In this document: positions 1-6,044 of the stretch, piece by piece
Position numbering within the stretch: the first letter of the stretch is position 1
Layout: each line of letters starts with the position of its first letter
DNA from: Gammaproteobacteria bacterium
GTDB lineage: Bacteria > Pseudomonadota > Gammaproteobacteria > Xanthomonadales > Marinicellaceae
NCBI GenBank assembly: GCA_030426065.1
Contig: JAUHZH010000116.1
Span: forward strand, 1-6,998
Length of the DNA stretch: 6,998 nucleotides
Reading direction: 5' to 3'
The notes under the pieces: generated by a model
Databases searched by the model: none
Seen by the model: only the letters and a program-made list of their open reading frames with translations
Told to the model about the DNA's origin: nothing
Translations under genes and position numbers: made by a program

Positions 1-1
1 C

Positions 2-712
2 CTTAAATACCAGTTGCAAACCAAAAACCACCGACACCTCAGCCCCAAATTACTTAACCTGGCTCACCTGCTCATCAACAGCGGTCAATTCCAAAAAGCA
101 GATGCTTTGCTCGAAACGACTTCAGCTTTTGCCCAGCACGTCAACGTCAAGGATGATGCTGTGGTGGTGCATTTCTATCTGGGTCAGAATGACGCCCATC
201 AGGGCAAATGGGCGGACGCTTTGCTTCATTTACAGAAAGCTTATGATTTGTCATTGGCGAAAAACTTCAAATTCAAAAAGCCAGACATTCTGGCCTATTT
301 GGCAATGGCATTTGCCCAAACCCAAAGCCACGTCAAAGGGATGGAAATGGCACAGCTTGCTTTGAATGAGTCACAAGCAAAACCAAGGCACCAGTCACTG
401 GCCTACTGGGCATTGGCCTTGAGTGCGCACCAAACCGAACAACGCGATATGGCCCTACAATGGTCAGAAAAGGCCAACCCCGAAACTTTGGACGGGTGGT
501 ATTTTGGTCAATGGATGGCTGCTGAATTCAACAAAGCCACCACAGCCACCGATGACATCAATGGACAAAACCAAGCCGCCAACGAAGCCATGCAGGCCAG
601 AAATGAGTGGCAATTGTTTGCTGATGACCATGCCATAGATCCGGCGTTGTTCAAGCAATTGCTCAGTCAAGTGGGTGACATTGTTAAGGATACAAAAACA
701 ACGCAGCCCTAA
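2..712 (+). CDS. TPR-repeat protein, C-terminal part (start outside window)
   Basis: The reading frame is open to the left edge, so this is the C-terminal 236 residues of a longer protein. A TTG at 14 could serve as a start but has no ribosome binding site I can see, so I treat the gene as cut by the edge. Counting from that TTG, four helix-turn-helix units of tetratricopeptide type can be made out at about residues 14-47, 49-82, 91-120 and 126-156. They carry TPR-like spacing of Gly/Ala/Leu, for example YLGQNDAHQGKWADALLHL and YWALALSAHQTEQRDMAL. The last 70 residues are polar and rich in Gln, Asn and Ala. TPR domains act in protein-protein contact. The missing N-terminal part could be a kinase, a DNA-binding or another domain, and nothing here decides which. 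The 3' end overlaps the convergent beta-helix gene by 29 bases. No terminator is visible after it. Confidence 0.8.
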   Translation, partial: LKYQLQTKNHRHLSPKLLNLAHLLINSGQFQKADALLETTSAFAQHVNVKDDAVVVHFYLGQNDAHQGKWADALLHLQKAYDLSLAKNFKFKKPDILAYLAMAFAQTQSHVKGMEMAQLALNESQAKPRHQSLAYWALALSAHQTEQRDMALQWSEKANPETLDGWYFGQWMAAEFNKATTATDDINGQNQAANEAMQARNEWQLFADDHAIDPALFKQLLSQVGDIVKDTKTTQP

Positions 713-1445
713 CCTGTTCTTGACTGTTGAACTCAATTTCACACTCGAGCGCATAATTCAACGCCCCAGGACCAAAAGGCTGGGTTGCTTCACCTGAATA
801 AAAGGCAACTAAATTTCGGCCTTCGCAGGCCAAAACATGGCCATACCAAGCCGCATGATTGCCTGTGAAAAGGGTGTTTTCAATGGTCAAAAGGTTGTTT
901 TGGCCGGCAACATAAATCCCAGCCCCCAGCGTGGCAAAGTTTTGTTTGATGGCACTGTCACTGATGTGAATTTGATTGAATTCACCCGCTAAGTGGATGC
1001 CTCCGCCTTGGGTCAGTGCTTGGTTGTTGTGAACCCATGAATCTGATATCGAAAGTCGGTAATGACCTTGGGCTTGAATGCCGGCACCCGAGGCGGCATG
1101 GCCAAAGCGCAGGTCCAAACCCTTCAAATGAACTGAAATGGGTTGGGGGTGATCATTGATCACTCGGAGGGTGGTTGAATGACCATGGCCCAGCAAGGTG
1201 CTTTTTTGTTGGGTTGGAATGGTATGTTTTGCGGACTGGCAATTGGCAAAGCCACCCCAAAGTTGGAGTGGCTGATTGATGTTCAGCGGTGGGTAAGCCG
1301 CTTGATTACTCAAACGAACATGGGGGTGTTTTGCCACCACATCCTGGATGGCAAGAGGCGAATAGTCGCAGTGATCATCGATGCCAATGGTGACGGCATT
1401 GTGGAGCGTCATTGACCACAACCACCACCAATCATTCAAAGTCAT
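684..1445 (-). CDS. Short beta-helix protein, paralogue of the upstream gene, lacking a normal signal peptide
   Basis: A 253-residue protein that aligns along its first ~200 residues with the N-terminal part of the 559-residue neighbour. VTIGIDDHCDY (18-28) matches VTVGADVQCDY, LWGGFANC (62-69) matches FFYGGYDNC, and beta-helix rungs with GAGI/GGGI/GAGIY turns (about 120-180) match its GGGV/GAGIY/GGGI rungs. The final ~50 residues do not match the neighbour, and the choice-of-anchor Q domain and C-terminal tail are missing. The start is fixed: the ATG overlaps the neighbour's end by 14 bases, and an in-frame stop lies four codons upstream. No Shine-Dalgarno sequence is seen, so translation probably depends on reinitiation after the upstream gene. 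The N-terminus has a hydrophobic WWWLW core but no Lys/Arg before it, so it is a poor signal peptide. This may be a decaying duplicate or an intracellular form. Function is unknown; the fold assignment comes from rung periodicity and the paralogue. Confidence 0.72.
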   Translation of the reverse strand: MTLNDWWWLWSMTLHNAVTIGIDDHCDYSPLAIQDVVAKHPHVRLSNQAAYPPLNINQPLQLWGGFANCQSAKHTIPTQQKSTLLGHGHSTTLRVINDHPQPISVHLKGLDLRFGHAASGAGIQAQGHYRLSISDSWVHNNQALTQGGGIHLAGEFNQIHISDSAIKQNFATLGAGIYVAGQNNLLTIENTLFTGNHAAWYGHVLACEGRNLVAFYSGEATQPFGPGALNYALECEIEFNSQEQVRAALFLYP

Positions 1446-3111
1446 GAGCGAAAATCAAGTCATCAACTTGCTCATAGGCACCCGCATCAAAGGGACCTAA
1501 ATGATTGGCTTGACCAAGGTCGTCAAACCCACGGACTTGGTTGTCTAAGTCATTGAATTGAGCACCGTTGAACGTGGCCTCATCACACATGTCAATGGCG
1601 GGTGATTGAGCCGTTGGGCGGTAGTCACCGTTGTTGCTGTCTGTGAACAAGGGGTCCTGTAAGCTGAGCACACCCAAGTTACCACTCAGGCTTTGCTGCT
1701 CTGTGAGTAACAAACAATCAAATCGGTTGGTGTTGTTCTGAATGCCGCGTTCATCCAAGATGGCATCGTTGCGGATGATGCTGTTGTGGACGGATAAGAA
1801 ATGACTGGCACTGGTGAGCAACTGGAAGACATGGTGGGATTGGTTGTCTGCGGCGGTGTTGTAGAAAAAGTCCAGGTTGCTGTGGAACCCACTGCCACCG
1901 GCCAGTTGAAACAACACGGTGTCATCATCGTCATTGTAGTGGCGGTTTCCTGAGATCAGGTTGCCTTCCAGACGCGCGTAAGCATGGTGGCTCATCGACA
2001 TCACCGCCACCCAGTTGCCCCAATTGTTCTGGATCAATGATTGTGACACATATACAGATCCGTTGACGACGTCGATGGCTGCACCTGAACCGCTGGGGTC
2101 AGTGACGATGTTGTTGGATAACTCATTACACCGAGATTCATCCCAACAAGCACCAAGACCTCGACTCATGTTGAATGTGCCGGAATTGACCGAGCCGCCA
2201 CCACCAAAAGTCTCGGCAATGTTACCCACAATTCTGGATTTTTCAGCTTCCAGCCGCGAGTTGAGCCCATCGATGTAAAAACCGCCACCACCACTGAAAC
2301 CTTGAATGGTGCTGATGTTGAAGGCCAGTGTTGCAGGGTTTTGTGCATCGCCTTTCAATGACATCTGAGCGCCGTCTGATAAAAACACGCCACCACCTTG
2401 TTCAGCGGTGTTGGCAAATATCCCGGCTTGAACTTGAACTGGAGGTAAGCCGTCACCACTTTCGCTGGTGATTTGACAGTTGAAAGCGGCATGGATGCCA
2501 CCGCCTTTGGGTGCCTGGTTGTGGTGAATGGCTGATGTGCCTGTGATGCGAATTTCGCTGTTGCCATTGCAACCGATGCCACCGCCTTGAGCTTCAGCAG
2601 TGTTGTTGTGTATTTCAACATTAACCAATTGCAAGTTGACTGAATCACCCAACACATATATGCCAGCGCCGGCTTGGCTGACGTTGTTTCTAATCACAGA
2701 ATTACTGATCAGAACAGAAACATCACCTGTAATGTCGACACCGCCACCATAGGCAAGTCCACTCTCATCACCGTCATATATTTCAAACTGATTGACGATG
2801 ACGGTTGTTGCATCATTGGTGATGGTGATCACATTGGAGTCGATCCCTTGCCACAAGGAACGTTGATTGCCCGGAACGTTATTGGCGGCATCGGTACAGT
2901 TGTCATAACCACCATAGAAGAATTTGCTTTTGTTGATATTGAAAACGTCGTTGAAAACAATTTGTGAAACCACGCGAACCACAGGATCGGGGTCGTTGTA
3001 GGCGTCGGTTAAATTATTGTAGTCACATTGGACGTCGGCGCCGACAGTGACCACAGATGAAGCTGGATTGACAGATAAAAAAAGGACAATCAAACAAATC
3101 AATTTTTTCAT
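1432..3111 (-). CDS. Secreted right-handed beta-helix protein with choice-of-anchor Q domain
   Basis: A 559-residue protein. Residues 1-19 form a clear signal peptide (MKKLICLIVLFL core, cleavage likely after ASS), so it is exported by Sec. The start is supported by a GAGG ribosome binding site at 3119-3122, seven bases before the ATG. Residues ~20-75 form an N-terminal cap with Cys29 and Cys72 in CDY and GGYDNC contexts. About 100-480 is a ladder of parallel beta-helix rungs with GGG turns and IxNSxIxxN repeats (YGGGVDITGD, AGAGIYVLGD, QGGGIGCNG, KGGGIHAA, EQGGGVFLSDG). About 485-548 matches the choice-of-anchor Q domain (YRPTAQSPAIDMCD, then DLDNQVRGFDD and GPFDAGAYE). The protein ends in DLIFAHDFE, a tail like the IFxDGFE endings I recall on secreted proteins of Marinicella/Lysobacter relatives. 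It is likely exposed at the cell surface or secreted; the ligand or substrate is unknown. No catalytic residues of a polysaccharide lyase can be recognised. Confidence 0.9.
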   Translation of the reverse strand: MKKLICLIVLFLSVNPASSVVTVGADVQCDYNNLTDAYNDPDPVVRVVSQIVFNDVFNINKSKFFYGGYDNCTDAANNVPGNQRSLWQGIDSNVITITNDATTVIVNQFEIYDGDESGLAYGGGVDITGDVSVLISNSVIRNNVSQAGAGIYVLGDSVNLQLVNVEIHNNTAEAQGGGIGCNGNSEIRITGTSAIHHNQAPKGGGIHAAFNCQITSESGDGLPPVQVQAGIFANTAEQGGGVFLSDGAQMSLKGDAQNPATLAFNISTIQGFSGGGGFYIDGLNSRLEAEKSRIVGNIAETFGGGGSVNSGTFNMSRGLGACWDESRCNELSNNIVTDPSGSGAAIDVVNGSVYVSQSLIQNNWGNWVAVMSMSHHAYARLEGNLISGNRHYNDDDDTVLFQLAGGSGFHSNLDFFYNTAADNQSHHVFQLLTSASHFLSVHNSIIRNDAILDERGIQNNTNRFDCLLLTEQQSLSGNLGVLSLQDPLFTDSNNGDYRPTAQSPAIDMCDEATFNGAQFNDLDNQVRGFDDLGQANHLGPFDAGAYEQVDDLIFAHDFE

Positions 3112-3138
3112 GGTGTAACCTCGTAATTAAGAGGTTTC

Positions 3139-3144
3139 AGCATA
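3139..3144 (-). promoter_or_regulatory. Candidate -10 element for the beta-helix operon
   Basis: On the minus strand this hexamer reads TATGCT, four of six matches to TATAAT, and lies about 27 bases before the ATG of the 559-residue gene. About 17 bases upstream there is no good -35 match (AGGCTT or similar). The innermost of three direct repeats lies there instead, as would be expected of an activator-dependent promoter. This is a weak call resting on position and a partial match only. Confidence 0.25.
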
Positions 3145-3163
3145 AGAAATCGCATTTTTGAAA

Positions 3164-3192
3164 GCCTGAAAAAAGTCTGAAAGAGTCTGAAA
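3164..3192 (-). repeat. Three phased direct repeats, candidate operator
   Basis: On the minus strand the octamer TTTCAGAC occurs at 3185-3192 and 3175-3182, and TTTCAGGC at 3164-3171. Unit starts are spaced 10 and 11 bases apart, about one helical turn, so all three face the same side of the DNA. The array lies 53-81 bases upstream of the beta-helix start codon and covers the expected -35 region. Response regulators of the OmpR/PhoB type bind direct repeats with this spacing. The sequence does not identify a regulator, and an AT-rich coincidence is possible. Confidence 0.4.
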
Positions 3193-3218
3193 TCTTTCTC
3201 TGTCGGGTTTTTGAAGGC

Positions 3219-3246
3219 AAAAAAAAGCCCCCACAAGTGTGGAGGC
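3219..3246 (-). terminator. Intrinsic terminator of the methyltransferase gene
   Basis: Read on the minus strand, GCCUCCAC and GUGGGGGC form an eight-pair stem around an ACUU tetraloop, followed by eight U residues. One pair is G-U in the minus-strand RNA but would be a C-A mismatch in the plus-strand RNA, so the hairpin is built for minus-strand transcription. It begins 20 bases after the stop codon at 3266-3268. Confidence 0.9.
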
Positions 3247-3265
3247 TCATCACAAAGCGTTTTAT

Positions 3266-4021
3266 TTATTTTTTGACTTTGCGGAATTTCATCGTCCACC
3301 GGTCGGTGTTACCGGTGACTGAACGGCGACCCACTTCATATTCCAATTCATCATCGGCACGGTAGTGCAAATCAGAAAAGTCGACCAACTCAAAACCAGC
3401 CGATTGAATTTCCTTGATGGCTTTGACGGGATCAAAACGGCGGCGGTTTTCATCGTTTTCGCCTTCCATGTGGCGACGGGTGTGATCAACCACACCATAA
3501 ATGCCACCCATCTTCAAAGCGTCCCATGCCGCTTCGTTCATGGCCATGCGGCCGTCTTCGGCAAAATTGTGGTAGTTGCGGAAGGTCAGAACCATGTCCG
3601 CTTTTTTGACACCCATGTCAGGGTTTTTGATGGAGTAAAAACGGGCGCCTTCTTCACGGTAAATTTCAGCATCTTTGGCCGCCAATTTCGCGTCCGATAA
3701 ACTGTCATGTTCTTCAATCAGTTTGCTGGCTCGTGACGTGCCATAGGCCAGGTACAATTCACCGTTTTCTGCCAAAACAGGGGCCAGCACTTTGGTGTAC
3801 CAACCACCACCAGGCAACAATTCAACCACTTTCATGTCATCGCGCAAACCCATGAACTCCAAAGTGCTGACGGGGCGGCGGTTGCGGTCACGATCGGTCT
3901 CGGCTTCTGTTCGAATGTCAGACCCCAAAGCGGCTTTGATTTTTTCTTTGGTGGCATCAAAATCACTGGCAAAGGCTGAACTTGCCAACAAGGAAGTGAT
4001 CATCAATACGGGTAATTTCAT
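3266..4021 (-). CDS. Exported class I SAM-methyltransferase-like protein (COG4798 type)
   Basis: A 251-residue protein. Residues 1-18 or 1-19 form a signal peptide (hydrophobic stretch, then SSAFAS before DFDA), which predicts export to the periplasm. A GAGAG ribosome binding site at 4029-4033, seven bases before the ATG, supports this start. The rest resembles the predicted methyltransferases of COG4798. It has a motif I-like segment VVELLPGGGWYTKVLAP (65-81), a family-typical FRNYHNF (147-153), GGIYGVVDHTRR (172-183) and AGFELVDFSD (208-217) as the late Rossmann strand. In cytosolic enzymes this fold binds S-adenosylmethionine and methylates a small molecule or protein; the substrate here is unknown. 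Export is odd, because S-adenosylmethionine is made in the cytosol. The gene ends at its own terminator and starts 88 bases after the zinc-ribbon gene, so it may be the second gene of that transcript or have its own promoter; I found no convincing one. Confidence 0.88.
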   Translation of the reverse strand: MKLPVLMITSLLASSAFASDFDATKEKIKAALGSDIRTEAETDRDRNRRPVSTLEFMGLRDDMKVVELLPGGGWYTKVLAPVLAENGELYLAYGTSRASKLIEEHDSLSDAKLAAKDAEIYREEGARFYSIKNPDMGVKKADMVLTFRNYHNFAEDGRMAMNEAAWDALKMGGIYGVVDHTRRHMEGENDENRRRFDPVKAIKEIQSAGFELVDFSDLHYRADDELEYEVGRRSVTGNTDRWTMKFRKVKK

Positions 4022-4109
4022 GGTTGTTCTCTCAGTGAAAAAACAAACAGTTTAACAGAAAACAGGCACACCAGTGATAGGCCAAAAGTACAAGTGGAGG
4101 TGAAATCAA

Positions 4110-4412
4110 TCAGAGCTGGTCTTTGTCGATGAAGTTGGGTCCTTTGCCCGCGGTTTTTTCGTATTTGCCTTGGCCGATTTTGCGGTATTGTGTGAAACCT
4201 TGTTTTTCGATGTTTTTTTCGCTCAACGTGTGGTTGCTGTCACGCGTCATCTTGCCCGCGATCAAAGGAGCTTGGATGATTTTTTTTACTGGTGCTTGGC
4301 ATTCAGGACATGCGCTGAGTTTGTCCTCAGATAATTTCTGAAACACATCAAAACCACCTTCACAATGTTGGCAGGATAACTCAGATGCGGCTTGGTAGTG
4401 GTATGTTGGCAT
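4110..4412 (-). CDS. FmdB-family zinc-ribbon protein
   Basis: A 100-residue protein beginning MPTYHY, close to the MPTYEY start typical of the FmdB family, which fixes the start codon. Cys14-Gln-His-Cys17 and Cys35-Pro-Glu-Cys38 form the zinc ribbon. FDVFQKLSEDKLSACPEC (21-38) matches the family pattern between the two knuckles. The first knuckle lies about six residues later than in the short canonical form (RCxxC directly after MPTYEY). The basic C-terminal half, with GFTQYRKIGQGKYEKTAGKG (72-91), matches a gammaproteobacterial subgroup that I recall. FmdB proteins are called putative regulators from an old link to formamidase/amidase genes, but their role is not established. The gene has no Shine-Dalgarno sequence and starts just after a terminator, so it may be leaderless or expressed by read-through. 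Confidence 0.88.
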   Translation of the reverse strand: MPTYHYQAASELSCQHCEGGFDVFQKLSEDKLSACPECQAPVKKIIQAPLIAGKMTRDSNHTLSEKNIEKQGFTQYRKIGQGKYEKTAGKGPNFIDKDQL

Positions 4413-4416
4413 AGCG

Positions 4417-4451
4417 AAAATAAAAAAGCACCCATCATAAATGAGGGTGCT
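4417..4451 (-). terminator. Intrinsic terminator of the peptide transporter operon
   Basis: On the minus strand AGCACCC (4445-4451) pairs with GGGTGCT (4427-4433). Four further pairs extend the stem inward past one bulged base, and a TTTTTTATTTT tract follows at 4417-4427. It lies 26 bases after the transporter stop codon. On the plus strand the stem is followed by only a short T run, so any terminator in that direction would be weak. The T tract ends five bases before the zinc-ribbon start codon. Confidence 0.85.
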
Positions 4452-4476
4452 TTTCAGCGATTCAAGCGAATTCAGG

Positions 4477-6024
4477 TCAATGCACGCCGTGCATGCCTTT
4501 CTTCAGCAATGGGGTGATGATCAGCATGAAAATACCAGCACCGATACCCAACCACATCAAGAAGTCGAACAACTCTGTATATTTTGCCACTTGCTCAGCC
4601 ATGGTCATGGAAGCGGACGCATCAGCGTCGAATGCGGCAAACTTGGACAAACGTGTGGCCAAGGTTTCAGACAAAGCGGTGGCCAAAAACCATGTACCCA
4701 TGGAGAAGCCAACGATTTTCTTTGGAGCCAACTTGGTCACCGCAGACAAACCTACGGGGGACAAGGCCAGTTCTCCAGTGGTGTGCAGCAAATAAGCCAA
4801 AACCAACCAGATCCAAGCCACTTTACCTGATTGCTCAGGCATGGTGGCGCCCAATACCAAGGCACCAAATCCCAAACCGGCTTGAATCAAGCCCAGTCCG
4901 AATTTCGCTGGTGTAGATGGTTCCAAGTTGCGTTTTGACAACCAAACCCACAGCCAAGCAAAAACAGGCGCCAGCAAAATGATGAAACCGGCATTCAAGG
5001 AACCGAATTGAGATGCTTTGGCTTCCCAACCAAAGATGCTTCTGTCCATCACACGATCAGCAAACAATGTCATCGAAGCACCTGCTTGTTCGAACAATGC
5101 CCAGAAGACAATGGTTGAAGTGATCAAAACGATCAGCACGAGGATGCGGTTGCGTTCCACAGGCGTGGACTTCATGAAAGCATAAAACATCATGAATCCA
5201 GCGGCCAAAGCGAGCAACACCCACTGACCACTGTGAACCCAAGCTTCTCTTTGAACAACAAACCAAACCAAAGGAATGGCAGCCAAAGAAAGCAGGTAAA
5301 TCATCCATTCAACGTTGATTGGACCCAAAGCAGATTTTTTCAAAGCTTCAGGGTTATCGGGTTCAGCATGACCATAGAGGAATTTCTGCCCCCTCAAGAA
5401 AAAAATCAAACCAAGCAACATGCCGACACCAGCAGCACCAAAGCCGTAGCCCCAGCCATAAGTTTCACCCAACCAACCACACAACAAGGTGGCAGTGAAT
5501 GAACCGATGTTAATGCCCATGTAGAAAATGGTGAAACCAGAGTCACGACGCGCGTCGCCATCTTCATACAATTTACCCACAATGGTAGAAATGTTAGGTT
5601 TCAAGAAACCGACACCCATGATGATGAACGCCAATGCCAAATAGAAGACATTCAATGCGGCCAAATCTTGGGTCAAAACACCATCTACAATGGCGGCTTG
5701 TTCACCTTCGACAGCCATCAATAAGTGACCAATCACCAGCAGAATGGCGCCAAATGTTACGGCCTTTCTGGGGCCTAAATACTTGTCAGCCAACATGCCA
5801 CCAATGACAGGGATGGCATAAACCAAACCCGCATAGGCGCCCAAAACATCCAAACCTTCGGCGTCTGTGAACAGGTGGTATTTGGTTAAATACAAAACCA
5901 GCAAGAATTTCATGCCATAGAAGGAAAATCGCTCCCACAGCTCAGTAAAGAAACAGACATACAAGCCTTTGGGGTGCCCCCACATTTCTTGCTTGGCGTC
6001 TGCCGTGAATTCAGTTGTACTCAT
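4477..6024 (-). CDS. POT-family proton-coupled di/tripeptide transporter (MFS)
   Basis: A complete 515-residue inner-membrane protein that would import di- and tripeptides with protons. The start has a strong AGAGGA ribosome binding site at 6031-6036, six bases before the ATG. Family hallmarks are visible: ELWERFSFYG (28-37) is the ExxERFxYYG motif of helix 1 and GFLKPNIS (139-146) carries the helix 4 Lys142. FYMGINIGS (167-175) is the second PTR2 signature. FWALFEQAG (307-315) carries the helix 7 Glu312, and TGELALSPVGLS (416-427) the helix 10 Glu418. Two extra helices between TM6 and TM7 (about 238-258 and 266-285) match the HA/HB hairpin of bacterial POTs, giving 14 membrane segments. All known proton-coupling and peptide-binding landmarks I looked for are present, so it should be functional. 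It is the second gene of a tandem pair, 20 bases after its paralogue, and ends in an intrinsic terminator. Its exact peptide preference cannot be read from sequence. Confidence 0.95.
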   Translation of the reverse strand: MSTTEFTADAKQEMWGHPKGLYVCFFTELWERFSFYGMKFLLVLYLTKYHLFTDAEGLDVLGAYAGLVYAIPVIGGMLADKYLGPRKAVTFGAILLVIGHLLMAVEGEQAAIVDGVLTQDLAALNVFYLALAFIIMGVGFLKPNISTIVGKLYEDGDARRDSGFTIFYMGINIGSFTATLLCGWLGETYGWGYGFGAAGVGMLLGLIFFLRGQKFLYGHAEPDNPEALKKSALGPINVEWMIYLLSLAAIPLVWFVVQREAWVHSGQWVLLALAAGFMMFYAFMKSTPVERNRILVLIVLITSTIVFWALFEQAGASMTLFADRVMDRSIFGWEAKASQFGSLNAGFIILLAPVFAWLWVWLSKRNLEPSTPAKFGLGLIQAGLGFGALVLGATMPEQSGKVAWIWLVLAYLLHTTGELALSPVGLSAVTKLAPKKIVGFSMGTWFLATALSETLATRLSKFAAFDADASASMTMAEQVAKYTELFDFLMWLGIGAGIFMLIITPLLKKGMHGVH

Positions 6025-6044
6025 AAATTATCCTCTTTTTAAAA

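Noticed and set aside
14..16. TTG as the true start of the TPR protein
   Set aside because: The frame is open further left and no ribosome binding site precedes the TTG within the visible bases, so a gene running in from outside is more likely.
2100..2700. Repeated GCCACCACC-like tracts suggesting a DNA repeat array
   Set aside because: These are the reverse complement of GGG-turn codons in successive beta-helix rungs. They are protein-level repeats with irregular DNA spacing, not a CRISPR or tandem DNA repeat.
2674..2967. Plus-strand open frame of 97 codons opposite the beta-helix gene
   Set aside because: It is antisense to a gene with clear rung periodicity and a signal peptide. The frame stays open because of the Gly/Asn/Asp-rich codons on the other strand.
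3112..3218. Small RNA or riboswitch in the leader of the beta-helix operon
   Set aside because: The leader after the candidate -10 is only about 20-25 bases, and no stable structured element is visible beyond the direct repeats.
3108..3299. Minus-strand open frame of 63 codons spanning the intergenic region before the beta-helix gene
   Set aside because: It starts inside the methyltransferase 3' end, runs through the intrinsic terminator and phased repeats, has no protein-like pattern or ribosome binding site, and ends at the beta-helix start codon.
4040..4085. Possible hairpin terminator after the zinc-ribbon gene
   Set aside because: The GGCC...GTGCC pairing has short arms and a large internal mismatch, and only interrupted T residues follow. 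It is too weak to call.
5233..5502. Plus-strand open frame of 89 codons inside the peptide transporter
   Set aside because: It is a shadow of the transporter coding strand, with no start context or recognisable domain.
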